A DNA stretch of 48,807 nt from positions 1-48,807 of the forward strand of contig JAUNLJ010000012.1 in assembly GCA_030532305.1 (NCBI GenBank), read 5' to 3'. Source of the DNA: Tissierellia bacterium. Lineage in GTDB: Bacteria; Bacillota; Clostridia; Tissierellales; Peptoniphilaceae. The first letter of the stretch is position 1. Every line of letters starts with the position of its first letter. Shown here one piece after another: positions 32,053 to 40,679 of the stretch. The translations under genes and the position numbers were made by a program. The notes beneath the pieces were generated by a model. That model did not search any database, was not told the origin of the DNA, and saw only the letters and a list, made by a program, of their open reading frames with translations.

Positions 32053-32875
32053 CCTTGCCTATCCTTTTTATAAGGCCCCCCGTCCTCCTGGTTCGCCCCT
32101 GGAAAAGCCAAAAGACCAGCATGCCCACAAGGGCAATAAGGATAATGGCCCCGCCTGGCTTGAGGTCGTAGTAAAAGGAGGCCCCTAGGCCAAAAAACAT
32201 ATAGACCAGGCCCAGGCCAATACTGATTAAAAGGCTGGACCGGTAGGACTTGGCCAAGATCAAACTGCTGGCCACGGGAAGGACCACCAGGGAGGTCACC
32301 ATAAGGGCCCCCACCAGCTTAACGGCCATGGCAATGGTAATGGCCGTCAAAAGGGTGAAGATGGCGTTAAGCCGGCCCACCTTGACCCCCGATAGGCGGG
32401 CGGTGTTGGGGTCAATGGCTATGGCCAAAAGGCCACTATATTCCTTAATAGAGGCAAAAACTACCAAAAGGAAGACCAGGCCTGTAGCCAGAAGGTCAAA
32501 GGCACTCACCGTGGCAATGGACCCAAAGAGATAGGCCTCAAAGGAGGCCCCCCCTGGCACAAAGTCAGAAAGAATAGAGGCCAGGCCCAGGCCCAAACTC
32601 ATGACAATGGCCGTGGCCATGTCCCCATACTGGGGAAAGCGGTGGCGGATTAGCTCAATGACAAAGGCGCCAGCAATGGAGATGGCCACCATGCCTATGA
32701 GGGGGTCAAAGCCTAAAATAAGCCCCATACCCACCCCGGCCAGGGCCGAATGAGACAGGGCATCCCCGATCATGGAGGTCTTCCGGTTGACCATAACCAC
32801 CCCAATGGTGGGAATCATAATGGATAGGAAAAAGCCCGCTAAAAGGGCCCTCCTCATAAAGGCAAACTCAAGCAT
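32042..32875 (-). CDS. znuB: Zinc/manganese ABC transporter permease
   Basis: This 277-residue permease of the ABC-3 family has about eight membrane segments. Conserved parts are SMIGDALSHSALAGVGMGL and VKLVGALMVTSLVVLPVA. It forms the channel for zinc or manganese import with the ATPase encoded upstream, which it overlaps by 8 nt. The terminator is fused to its stop codon. Zinc is more likely than manganese from the local context, but the metal is not proven. Confidence 0.92.
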   Translation of the reverse strand: MLEFAFMRRALLAGFFLSIMIPTIGVVMVNRKTSMIGDALSHSALAGVGMGLILGFDPLIGMVAISIAGAFVIELIRHRFPQYGDMATAIVMSLGLGLASILSDFVPGGASFEAYLFGSIATVSAFDLLATGLVFLLVVFASIKEYSGLLAIAIDPNTARLSGVKVGRLNAIFTLLTAITIAMAVKLVGALMVTSLVVLPVASSLILAKSYRSSLLISIGLGLVYMFFGLGASFYYDLKPGGAIILIALVGMLVFWLFQGRTRRTGGLIKRIGKEKS

Positions 32876-33557
32876 CTTGTGACCTCCTTGGCCTTAAGTG
32901 GCCCTCTAGCATTTCATAAAAATGGCTGATCTGGGTAAAACGCTGGGCCTCTTCTAGCTCATGGGTGATAAGCAGAATGGACAGGCCCCTTTCATCCTTA
33001 AGGGCCTGGATCATCTTAAAAAAGTGCTCCCGACTGGCCTTATCTATGCCTACAGTGGGTTCATCTAAAATAAGAAGGTCGGGATTATTGATCATGGCCC
33101 GGGCAATCATGGTCCTTTGCTGGAGGCCCCCAGACAGTTCACCCACAGGCCTATCCCCATAGTCTAAGAGGTCCATGGCCCCTAGGACCTCCTCCACCCT
33201 CTTTTTATGGGCCCTTCTTGGCAATTTTATAAAGCCAAAGGACTCGTAGAGGTTTAAAACCACCATCTCCCTAACGGTAATGGGAAAGGCAATTTTTTCC
33301 ACCAGGTTGACCTGGGGCACATAGCCTATCTGCCGGTAGGTCTTCAGGTCCTTAAGGGGCTGGCCAAAGAGTTTGACCTCCCCCCTATCTGGCTTGAGCT
33401 CCCCCAAAATATTCTTAACTAGGGTGGACTTGCCACTCCCATTGGTTCCCATGATGGCGGCAAAATCCCCCCTATCCAGGGTCAAGTTAATGTCTTTTAG
33501 GACCGGCTTTCCCTCCCTGTAGGAAAAGGTCAGGTCTCTTATTTCAATGATCTTCAT
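32868..33557 (-). CDS. znuC: Zinc/manganese ABC transporter ATP-binding protein
   Basis: This 229-residue ABC ATPase has Walker A GTNGSGKSTL, Q-loop YVPQVNLVEK, signature LSGGLQQR, Walker B LLILDEPT and switch histidine LLITHE. It powers metal uptake with the adjacent permease. The start codon has only an abutting AAAAAGG, so translation may be weak or coupled. It lies 65 nt after the substrate-binding protein gene. Confidence 0.95.
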   Translation of the reverse strand: MKIIEIRDLTFSYREGKPVLKDINLTLDRGDFAAIMGTNGSGKSTLVKNILGELKPDRGEVKLFGQPLKDLKTYRQIGYVPQVNLVEKIAFPITVREMVVLNLYESFGFIKLPRRAHKKRVEEVLGAMDLLDYGDRPVGELSGGLQQRTMIARAMINNPDLLILDEPTVGIDKASREHFFKMIQALKDERGLSILLITHELEEAQRFTQISHFYEMLEGHLRPRRSQDA

Positions 33558-33622
33558 CCTTTTTATCTATCTTCCTTTTCTGATCTTCTTTAGGGCTAGC
33601 TGGCGCCTTAAATCCTTGCCTT

Positions 33623-34960
33623 TTAAGGATTTTTTAAGGCCTTTTCCCGGGCCATGCCCTGGTAGAGATTTTCTAAATTAAGAGCCATTAGGTCCAAATA
33701 GTCCCAGTCCTCCAGCTTCTGGCCTGGCAAAAGGTGCTCCATGGTGGTAATGGGAACCACCTGCCCCTGGTCCAGCTCCCCGGCCAGGGTCCTGGCCAGT
33801 TCTTGGGACTGGCCATATTCAGAGTAGATGGTGTGGATCTTCTGGTCCTGGGCAAAGCCAATGGCCGTAACCAGAGACTTAATGCTAGGGTCCCCCATAC
33901 TGGTTAGGCCCTGGATGGCATACTGGTTTAGGTCAAAATCTCTGGCCAGGTATTCAAAGGCGGAGTGGAGGACAATAAAGTCCCTGTTTTCCAAAGACCC
34001 AAACTTTTTTTCATAGTCTTTTTTTAGGCCAATTAAACGGAAATTTTCCTCCCGTAACCTGTCGTGGAGGGCCTCCTGGTTTTCTGGCATCAGCCGGAGG
34101 GCCTCTTCATAGATAAGCCCCATATAGGCCTTGGCATTGTCCAAGGACAGCCAGGAATGAGGGTCGTAGATGGTCTGGCTTTTTTCTTGACTGGCCCCCT
34201 CCATCCGAATTTCCAGGGGAAGGGCCTGGCCCTGGCCATCTTGAAAGGCAAAGGGCAGGGCCTCCTCATAAAGGTGGTCCGTATAGATAACCCAGTCTCC
34301 AGCCTCTGGCAGGGTAAAATAGGTCTCCCCCTCCCAGTGGGGCAGGTCAAAGGCGTAGGTCTTGCCACTTTCCACCTGGAGCCGGTCCCCCAGGGCCACA
34401 GGGTCCCCTGGGTCTTCCATAAGGGTCCTGCCTATCTGGACCAGGTCCTCCAGGTCCTGGCTAGGGTCCTTTTTATAAAAGGCAGCCCTAAAACCCGTGG
34501 CGTGGTTGTGGCCAAAAGTAAGGGTGTTTTCCTGGGTCCCCAGTTTCCCTTCCTGCATAAGCTGGAAGTCCCCTAAAAGGGCGGCCCCCTGGTAGCTAAT
34601 AAGCTGGGCCCCATCGGATAGGGCCACCACCCTTAGGTGGGGTAGGGCCTCTTCCACCTGGTTCAGCCAGCTTTCCATGCCTGCCCCATTGACCAAAAGC
34701 AGGTCCGCCTTAGCTAGGTCACGGATGTCCTTGGGAGAAGGCTCCCAGTCATGGACTGTGGCCGAGCTAGGCATAAAGATCCTCACCTCAGCCATATCCC
34801 CCACCACCATCTTAGTTAGGCTGTAGATAGGATAAAAAGAGCTGTAAATAAGGGGCCTATCCCCCTCTGGCTGGTGGTTAGAAAAAGAGGGACTACACCC
34901 CCCTAAAAGACCCAGCCCCACACTAAGGCCAAGCAAAAAAATAAGCCATCTTCTCTTCAT
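33623..34960 (-). CDS. znuA: ZnuA-like metal-binding lipoprotein with an inserted domain
   Basis: This 445-residue cluster A-I substrate-binding lipoprotein has lipobox GLLGGC with lipidated Cys22. The metal ligands are His70 (TVHDWEP), His in DPHSWLS, His in VLHSAFEYL and Glu in YSEYGQS. Between the first and second ligands there is about 115 extra residues. The insert carries GHNH, a beta-rich segment (ESGKTYAFDLPHWEGETYF) and TDHLYEEA. This replaces the usual His-rich loop. I chose the ATG at 34960, the start of the lipoprotein signal peptide. It is first in the znuACB unit. Confidence 0.9.
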   Translation of the reverse strand: MKRRWLIFLLGLSVGLGLLGGCSPSFSNHQPEGDRPLIYSSFYPIYSLTKMVVGDMAEVRIFMPSSATVHDWEPSPKDIRDLAKADLLLVNGAGMESWLNQVEEALPHLRVVALSDGAQLISYQGAALLGDFQLMQEGKLGTQENTLTFGHNHATGFRAAFYKKDPSQDLEDLVQIGRTLMEDPGDPVALGDRLQVESGKTYAFDLPHWEGETYFTLPEAGDWVIYTDHLYEEALPFAFQDGQGQALPLEIRMEGASQEKSQTIYDPHSWLSLDNAKAYMGLIYEEALRLMPENQEALHDRLREENFRLIGLKKDYEKKFGSLENRDFIVLHSAFEYLARDFDLNQYAIQGLTSMGDPSIKSLVTAIGFAQDQKIHTIYSEYGQSQELARTLAGELDQGQVVPITTMEHLLPGQKLEDWDYLDLMALNLENLYQGMAREKALKNP

Positions 34961-34992
34961 AGCAAGTCCCTTTCTCCTATCCTTGTCATCTA

Positions 34993-35006
34993 TGAGCATA
35001 TGCTCA
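34993..35006. promoter_or_regulatory. Perfect 14-bp palindrome upstream of znuA
   Basis: TGAGCATATGCTCA is a perfect palindrome 33 nt upstream of the znuA start codon, in the expected promoter/leader area. It may be an operator or a transcript hairpin. Confidence 0.55.
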
Positions 35007-35011
35007 AATTT

Positions 35012-35031
35012 TGATAATCAATATATTATCA
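35012..35031. promoter_or_regulatory. Fur/Zur-like inverted repeat upstream of znuA
   Basis: TGATAAT-N6-ATTATCA is a perfect 7-bp inverted repeat. The half-site TGATAAT equals the Fur-family box half-site, although classical Fur boxes have a 1-nt spacer. It lies 52 nt from the znuA start, fitting metal-dependent repression. Confidence 0.6.
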
Positions 35032-35239
35032 TTTACAGGTCATTCTACCTGTCTTTTTTTCCTCTGTCAAGGCCCCGGCCCCCTTCCCAGGTCTTCTTTT
35101 TTGTCTTAGGGCCCTCTTTTTTCTAGGGCCCCTTGGGGCCTGGGAAGTTTCTTTCTAAAGCTACCCAGAAGGGGCCTTGTAAAAACGAAAAAATATCTCT
35201 TGAGCCTATTTTCTTGTCCCCTAGAGATAGTATAGAAAG
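35032..35239. other. Intergenic region with long-range inverted repeat
   Basis: No ORF is supported here. CTTCCCAGG (35083-35091) and CCTGGGAAG (35139-35147) form a 9-bp inverted repeat about 47 nt apart, enclosing two AGGGCCC palindromes. It lies between the rnf terminator and the znuA operator sites. It may be a structured RNA or a remnant. Confidence 0.4.
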
Positions 35240-35274
35240 AAAAAAAGAAGCTGGAGATCCTTGTCTCCAGCTTC
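35240..35274 (-). terminator. Terminator of the rnf operon
   Basis: GAAGCTGGAGA (35247-35257) pairs perfectly with TCTCCAGCTTC (35264-35274). On the minus strand a run of seven T follows. It lies 12 nt after the rnfB stop codon. Confidence 0.93.
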
Positions 35275-35285
35275 CTAGTCCTTAT

Positions 35286-36179
35286 TTACTTTTCTGGGCT
35301 GCCTGCCTTCATGGCTTCTTTTTTCTTTTCAGCTGCTTTTTGCTTGTCAGCCTTAATTTTTTCCTTCATCTTTTCAACCCGTTCTGGATAGTCTGTGTAA
35401 ATGGCCCCTGTTGGGCAGTTGGCTGCACAGATACCACAGTTAATACACTTGTCGTAGTCGATGGAGGCTAGGTTGTTTTCAACCTTGATGGCATCTTTAG
35501 GACACTTCTTCTCACAAATGCCACAACCAATACATCCAATGCTACAGTTGGTTCGAACCACCTTGCCTGGATCATTGGTGCTACACTTAACTTCTGTCTT
35601 TTGTTCATAGGGCATAAGGCCAATGATATGTTTCGGACAGATTTCTATACACCGTTTACAGGCCACACATTTTTCCTTGTCTACAACGGCAACCCCGTTT
35701 TCCACCTTAATGGCGTCATATTCACAAACAGTGACACAGGTTCCCCCACCTAGACAGCCAGATGTACAAGACTTAGACCCTTGGGCAAAGCTATCAATAA
35801 GCCGGCAGTCCATAACGTCTTGGTAGGCATATTTGTTTTGGGCCTTGTCGCAGTCTCCTTGGCAACGGACAACAGCCACTTCCTTGGCCACATTTCCTGC
35901 TTCGGTCCCCATAACAAGGGCTACCTTATCGGCAGTATCTTGGCCCCCAATGGCACAACCGTTAACAGGGGCTTCTCCCTTGGCAATGGCGTTGGCCAAG
36001 CCTTCACAGCCTGGGTATCCACAGGCCCCACAGTTGGCGCCAGGTAGGACACCCAAGACTTCGGCCACGGTTGGATCAACTTCTACAGCAAATACTTTAG
36101 ATGCAAAGGCTAGGGCGGCCCCAAAAATGACCCCTAAGACACCTAGGACAAGTAATGCTGGAATTATATTTGACATCAT
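35286..36179 (-). CDS. rnfB: Rnf complex subunit RnfB
   Basis: This 297-residue iron-sulfur subunit accepts electrons from reduced ferredoxin. It has an N-terminal membrane anchor (about 5-27) and the RnfB/ASKHA-type Fe-S motif GANCGACGYPGCEGLA. Several further cysteine clusters follow, including CVACKRCIEICP, CIGCGICEKKCP and CINCGICAANCP. The C-terminal tail is Lys/Glu-rich. AGGAGGG precedes the start. It is the last gene of the operon, as in acetogenic and fermentative Clostridia (CDGEAB order). Confidence 0.96.
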   Translation of the reverse strand: MMSNIIPALLVLGVLGVIFGAALAFASKVFAVEVDPTVAEVLGVLPGANCGACGYPGCEGLANAIAKGEAPVNGCAIGGQDTADKVALVMGTEAGNVAKEVAVVRCQGDCDKAQNKYAYQDVMDCRLIDSFAQGSKSCTSGCLGGGTCVTVCEYDAIKVENGVAVVDKEKCVACKRCIEICPKHIIGLMPYEQKTEVKCSTNDPGKVVRTNCSIGCIGCGICEKKCPKDAIKVENNLASIDYDKCINCGICAANCPTGAIYTDYPERVEKMKEKIKADKQKAAEKKKEAMKAGSPEK

Positions 36180-36193
36180 TTATAGATCCCTCC

Positions 36194-36769
36194 TTATACT
36201 AGTCCTTGGAAACCAGTAAAGGCAATGGCCATTAAACCTGCACTCATTAGGGCAATGGGCACTCCTTGAAGTGGTTTTGGAATATTAACAAGTTCTAGTC
36301 TTTCTCTAAGGGCACTAATGAGGATTAGGGCTAGGGTAAAGCCGATGGAGGCACCTAGACCACTAAAGATCGTTTCAATTAAGTTGTAGCCCTGTTGGAT
36401 GTTTAGTACAGCAACCCCAAGTACCACACAGTTGGTGGTGATAAGGGGAAGGAAAACACCCAAAGCTTGATATAGTGATGGAGATGATTTCTTTAAGAAC
36501 ATCTCTACTAGCTGAACAAGAGATGCGATGACTAGGATAAATACAATGGTTTGTAGGTAGCCTAGGCCAAGGGCATCTAAAATAAATCTTTGAATAAACC
36601 AAGTAACAACTGAAGCGATGACGACAACAAAGGTAACGGCTGCCCCCATCCCCACAGATGTTTCCATCTTGCTAGAAACCCCTAAGAAAGGACAGATCCC
36701 TAAGAATTGGGCAAAGACGTAGTTGTTAACTAAGATTGTTGAAATTAATATGGTTAAAATTTCTCCCAT
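36194..36769 (-). CDS. rnfA: Rnf complex subunit RnfA
   Basis: This 191-residue membrane subunit has six hydrophobic segments. It carries the conserved NNYVFAQFLGICPFLGVS and ITTNCVVLGVAV, whose cysteines bind the membrane-embedded Fe-S cluster shared with RnfE. It is homologous to NqrE. Together with RnfD, E and G it moves Na+ or H+ across the membrane while ferredoxin is oxidised. Confidence 0.97.
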   Translation of the reverse strand: MGEILTILISTILVNNYVFAQFLGICPFLGVSSKMETSVGMGAAVTFVVVIASVVTWFIQRFILDALGLGYLQTIVFILVIASLVQLVEMFLKKSSPSLYQALGVFLPLITTNCVVLGVAVLNIQQGYNLIETIFSGLGASIGFTLALILISALRERLELVNIPKPLQGVPIALMSAGLMAIAFTGFQGLV

Positions 36770-36779
36770 GATCTACCTC

Positions 36780-37376
36780 CTATTCTGCCCTTTTTTTCAT
36801 TTGATATCTAAAGCCTGCAATAAGTAGTCCTAGTAGCATGAAGGCCCCAGCAGGTGCAGTTAGAAAACCAATGCCAGGATAGGCTTCGGGTAGGATTTGT
36901 ACGTCTAGTAGACTTCCATAACCGAAGAATTCACGGATAAGCCCCATGGCTACAACGGCAATGGTATAACCAATGCCTGTTCCCAAACCATCTACAATGG
37001 AAGGGATAAGGGGATTTTGATAGGCAAAACCTTCTGCCTCCCCTAGGATACAACAGTTAACTACAATCAAGGGTAAGAAGATCCCTAGGGCGTTGTAGAT
37101 AGCTGGTGCATAAGCGTGTAGGATCATTTCAACCAAGGTTACGAAGGTGGCAATAACCACGATGAAAGCCGGAATCCGGATTTCCCTTGGGATCACGTTT
37201 CTTAAAAGAGAAACAACGGTATTAGACATAATCAAAACAAAGGTAACAGCTATGCCCATAGCAATACTATTGGTCAATGTATTGGTAATTGCCAAGGTAG
37301 AACATAGCCCAATCAACTGCATGAAGATAGGATTGTTTTTAAGCATCCCATCCTTCAAAACTTGTGATAGTTTCAT
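36780..37376 (-). CDS. rnfE: Rnf complex subunit RnfE
   Basis: This 198-residue membrane subunit is paralogous to RnfA. It has six hydrophobic segments, the start GMLKNNPIFMQLIGLCSTLA, and IVVNCCILGEAEGFA with the cluster-binding cysteine. The C-terminus is short and basic. It is homologous to NqrD and forms the inverted-repeat core with RnfA. It lies 10 nt before rnfA in the operon. Confidence 0.97.
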   Translation of the reverse strand: MKLSQVLKDGMLKNNPIFMQLIGLCSTLAITNTLTNSIAMGIAVTFVLIMSNTVVSLLRNVIPREIRIPAFIVVIATFVTLVEMILHAYAPAIYNALGIFLPLIVVNCCILGEAEGFAYQNPLIPSIVDGLGTGIGYTIAVVAMGLIREFFGYGSLLDVQILPEAYPGIGFLTAPAGAFMLLGLLIAGFRYQMKKRAE

Positions 37377-37390
37377 TTCACACCTCTTCC

Positions 37391-37975
37391 TTATTGTGCC
37401 GCAATGGCATCATAATTAGCCAGTACATTGTTTAAAGCATTTAAAACGCCGGATGTGGAGATGGTTGCCCCAGAAATCAGCATGATTTCATTTTCTCCTT
37501 GGCCACTGGGACTGCCTACTACAGAACCCCCTTCAAAGCTGGTTCCAACAAAGGAGTCTTCGTAGAAGGCTTCGGTAATTTGGGCTCCAATCCCAGGGGT
37601 TTCAGCGTGGCTGATGTTTTTGAAACCAGCCATGGTCTTGTCATTAAGCAGACCCACAGCGTTGATCATTTCTCCGCCGTAGCCGTTGGCCTTAAAGTTA
37701 ATGCCATAGCCGATGACTTCTTCCCCATTTTTAGCAATAAAGATATCGTCTATTTCAGGAATTTGCTCTTGTAGCTTAAGTGTTATTTCCTCATCCATTG
37801 GTTCAAAATCAGTGGCTAGGTCTCCATATATTCCTTCATATGCTTCAACAGATTTTTCAAATTCTGCCTGAGCAATAACCGGTTCTGTAAAGCCATTTAC
37901 AAAAGCCAAGACACCGCCTGCAATCGCACAGAAAAGTAAGAGGACCAGGCCGTAATGGACTATCTTGTTGTTCAT
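37391..37975 (-). CDS. rnfG: Rnf complex subunit RnfG (FMN-binding)
   Basis: This 194-residue protein has one N-terminal membrane helix (about 5-25) and an extracytoplasmic FMN-binding domain. The flavinylation motif SGATIST at about 167-173 receives FMN on threonine, attached by ApbE; no apbE gene is in the window. HAETPGIGAQIT is also typical. Its start overlaps the rnfD stop by 1 nt (TAATG). Confidence 0.96.
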   Translation of the reverse strand: MNNKIVHYGLVLLLFCAIAGGVLAFVNGFTEPVIAQAEFEKSVEAYEGIYGDLATDFEPMDEEITLKLQEQIPEIDDIFIAKNGEEVIGYGINFKANGYGGEMINAVGLLNDKTMAGFKNISHAETPGIGAQITEAFYEDSFVGTSFEGGSVVGSPSGQGENEIMLISGATISTSGVLNALNNVLANYDAIAAQ

Positions 37976-38952
37976 TAATCTGCCTCCCCATAAGCTTTCG
38001 TCTTTGTAAACCTATCGATAACTGGTGTTGCGACATTCATAAGTAGAATAGAGTAAGATACCCCTTCAGCCATGTTTCCATGGATCCGCATAATGGCTGT
38101 TAAAATACCACAACCCACAGCAAAGATAATCTTGCCTTTTTGTGTCGCTGGTGTAGAACTGTAGTCTGTTGCCATAAAGCAGGCCCCTAGGATAAGACCG
38201 CCACCTAAGATTTCATAGGCGATAAGGTCTGTAGGAAGTCCTAGAATGGGTAGCATAACTGCAGTAACTACAATATAGATAAGAGGAACCTTCCAGTCGA
38301 TGACCTTTCTAACTACCAGGTAAAGGGCCCCCACAAGAAGAAGGATGGCAGAAGTTTCACCAATAACCCCTCCCACATCGCCGATAAACATTTGGCTTAG
38401 GCTGGGAAGTGCGTCTAGGTTAGACCCGTCTTTAATGATAGAAAGAGGTGTGGCATAGGCTACCCCATCAACTAGACCTCCTGGTGGAGAGTAGTTGGTC
38501 ATAAGGTCTGGCCAAGATGCCATGAGCATGGCCCTAGCGGCAAGAGCTGGGTTGACAAAGTTGCCCCCAATCCCACCAAAGCATTCTTTGACAAAAACCA
38601 TGGCGAAGATAGATCCCCCAGCTACCATCCAGAAGGGGGTGTTGGCTGGGACGTTCATGGCTAGAAGAATACCTGTTACAACAGCGGACAAGTCCTTAAT
38701 TTGGACTTCTTTTTTGGTAGCCCTTTGGAAAATATATTCACTGGCTACACAGAATATAATACTGGTTAAATAAATTCCAATAACTCCCATACCAAAGAAG
38801 TAAATACTTCCAAGAATAGCTGGGATAAGTGCAATAATAACATCCCGCATAATGTTTGTAACAGTATCCTTGGAACGAATATGAGGAGCTAATTGGACGA
38901 AACGTCCATTTCCTTGGAGGACGTTTTCGTTTATTTGCTTATTGTTTCCCAT
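37975..38952 (-). CDS. rnfD: Rnf complex subunit RnfD
   Basis: This 325-residue membrane subunit is homologous to NqrB and has about nine hydrophobic segments. It carries NPALAARAMLMASWP and then the covalent FMN site VAYATPLS with its threonine. Another conserved segment is GCGILTAIMRIHGNMAEGVS. It passes electrons to RnfG and participates in ion translocation. It begins 9 nt after rnfC. Confidence 0.96.
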   Translation of the reverse strand: MGNNKQINENVLQGNGRFVQLAPHIRSKDTVTNIMRDVIIALIPAILGSIYFFGMGVIGIYLTSIIFCVASEYIFQRATKKEVQIKDLSAVVTGILLAMNVPANTPFWMVAGGSIFAMVFVKECFGGIGGNFVNPALAARAMLMASWPDLMTNYSPPGGLVDGVAYATPLSIIKDGSNLDALPSLSQMFIGDVGGVIGETSAILLLVGALYLVVRKVIDWKVPLIYIVVTAVMLPILGLPTDLIAYEILGGGLILGACFMATDYSSTPATQKGKIIFAVGCGILTAIMRIHGNMAEGVSYSILLMNVATPVIDRFTKTKAYGEAD

Positions 38953-38961
38953 TTTAGCCTC

Positions 38962-40296
38962 CTATTTCCTTGATAATGCCATGACTTCACGCTTAGCCAA
39001 GTTTGCCGTTTCGCATAGGGGTCTCTTGGCTGGACAGACAAAGGAACAAACCCCACACTGCATACATTGGTCAGCATAGTATTCCTTACATAGGTCAATC
39101 CGCCCCCGTTCGATGGCTGCATTAATCCGGGTTGGATTAATATTGGCTGGGCAGTGGCTCACGCACCGGTCACAGGCTATACATGGGCTGGCAGGTGTTA
39201 CATCAACCTCTTGGTCTGTAAAGGCCAAAATACCAGAGGTGGTCTTGATAATAGGCGCCTCTAGGTCAAAGACAGACTTCCCTGTCATGGGTCCACCACA
39301 GACAATTTCTACAGTGCCTTCCTTGGTGCCTCCGCAAAATTCAATAATGTCTTTTACAGGCGTTCCTATCTTAACTAGGATATTCTTAGGTTCATTGATC
39401 CCGGACCCACTGACGGTAATGACCCTTTCAATGGAGGGCATGCCTGTCATTAGAAGGTCATAATAGGCCTTGGCTGTTTGAATGTTGGTAAGGAAGACCC
39501 CTACATCATTGGTAACCCCTCCAGGAGGAACAATCCGGCCCACAACTGCTTCAGATTGGCGCTTAGAGTCCCCTTGAGGATACTTGGTCTTCATGGTGGC
39601 CAGCTTAAGGTTCTTAAACTCGGGACTGTTTGCAATGGTCTCTTTAGATTTTTCAATGGCATCGGGCTTGTTTAGCTCGATGGCAATGTAAGCTTCTTCG
39701 GTTCCATACAAGTCAGCAAACATTTTTAAAGAGCCGATGACTGCGTCACTTTCCTCTAACATAAGACGATGGTCGCATGTTAAGAAGGGTTCACACTCGG
39801 CCCCATTAAGTACTACAATATCAAGAACAGGATCTTCTGATTTTAACTTGGCATGAAGAGGGAAACCTGCCCCACCCATACCGACAATACCTGCTGCCTT
39901 GACTTTAACCATAAGTTCATCAATGGAAAGGTCCTTATAATTGGAGATGGGTTTAACATCTTCATGAAGTTCATCCTTGCCATCGGACTTGATGACAACC
40001 ATATCAGCAAAACGTCCATCTGCGGCATAGCCCTTTTCAATAGCTATGACCTCTCCGGAAACACTGCTATGTACCGCTGCCGATACAAAAGCATCTGAGT
40101 TCCCAACAATTTGACCTGCCTTCACCTTGTCCCCTACAGCTACTGTTGGTTGGCATGGCGCCCCAATGTGTTGACTCATAGGAATACGAACGATCTCAGG
40201 TGATGGCATCCGTTCGATAGCCAGTTTCTCTGTGGCTTCCTTGTGCTCGTCAAAGATCACACCGCCAATGGAGAAAGTGACATCTGTTTTTGTCAT
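38962..40296 (-). CDS. rnfC: Rnf complex subunit RnfC (NADH dehydrogenase subunit)
   Basis: This 444-residue peripheral subunit reduces NAD+ with electrons from the membrane part. The FMN/NADH region shows GIVGMGGAGFPLHAKL and LNGAECEPFLTCDHRLM. Two [4Fe-4S] motifs follow: CIACDRCVSHCP and CMQCGVCSFVCP. The first gene of rnfCDGEAB, it has AAGGGGTGA before the ATG. The operon is the main energy-conserving pump visible here. Its base use is more AT-rich than that of flanking operons, perhaps reflecting high expression. Confidence 0.97.
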   Translation of the reverse strand: MTKTDVTFSIGGVIFDEHKEATEKLAIERMPSPEIVRIPMSQHIGAPCQPTVAVGDKVKAGQIVGNSDAFVSAAVHSSVSGEVIAIEKGYAADGRFADMVVIKSDGKDELHEDVKPISNYKDLSIDELMVKVKAAGIVGMGGAGFPLHAKLKSEDPVLDIVVLNGAECEPFLTCDHRLMLEESDAVIGSLKMFADLYGTEEAYIAIELNKPDAIEKSKETIANSPEFKNLKLATMKTKYPQGDSKRQSEAVVGRIVPPGGVTNDVGVFLTNIQTAKAYYDLLMTGMPSIERVITVSGSGINEPKNILVKIGTPVKDIIEFCGGTKEGTVEIVCGGPMTGKSVFDLEAPIIKTTSGILAFTDQEVDVTPASPCIACDRCVSHCPANINPTRINAAIERGRIDLCKEYYADQCMQCGVCSFVCPAKRPLCETANLAKREVMALSRK

Positions 40297-40473
40297 AATT
40301 TCACCCCTTGTATCTTACAAAATCAGATATGAAAATGTTTGTCTTATATTTGGCTTGTCTTTTCATACCCAAACATGTTTAATATATTTTTATTTTATCA
40401 GACCTTGCTTATAAATTCTAGCTCTATCCCCCTATTTTGACTTAAAGGCCCTTAAATATATCGTATATTCTAA

Positions 40474-40531
40474 AAAGCCCCAGTTTAATGAAAGTCTTTA
40501 TCAAAACTCTCATCCTTTGGGGGCTTTCCCC
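40474..40531 (-). terminator. Second terminator-like hairpin after the SipW operon
   Basis: On the minus strand AAAGCCCC and GGGGCTTTTT flank a long loop and end in a run of T. It may be a back-up terminator protecting the rnf promoter from read-through. Confidence 0.5.
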
Positions 40532-40582
40532 TCTAAAAAACGCTTGCGAGTCAAGGGTTTTTTCTTGAACCCAAAAAAGGGC

Positions 40583-40623
40583 TAAAAAAAGAAGCCCCTC
40601 TCAAGACTCCTCTAAAGAGGGGC
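40583..40623 (-). terminator. Terminator of the SipW operon
   Basis: GCCCCTCT and GAGAGGGGC (minus strand) form a stem with a partly paired loop, followed by TTCTTTTTTT. It lies about 57 nt after the last stop codon. Confidence 0.82.
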
Positions 40624-40679
40624 TAAGGATAGCTTCTTTTCTTAAGGGGCTCCTAGACTAGAGGGCCCTTTTAAGGGGC

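Larger units (their letters stand above)
40297..40679. other. Intergenic region: rnf upstream region and two terminators
   Basis: No ORF is supported. The AT-rich part next to rnfC (40297-40440) must hold the rnf promoter. TTGGGT and TATAAG spaced 18 bp are a weak candidate, and AAACATGTTT (40371-40380) is a 10-bp palindrome that could be an operator. No Rex-type site was found. The remaining part carries two minus-strand terminators of the SipW operon. Confidence 0.5.

Noticed and set aside
40297..40440. Rex-type redox operator upstream of rnfC
   Set aside because: No TTGTTAAN4TTAACAA-like site was found; only an AAACATGTTT palindrome is present.
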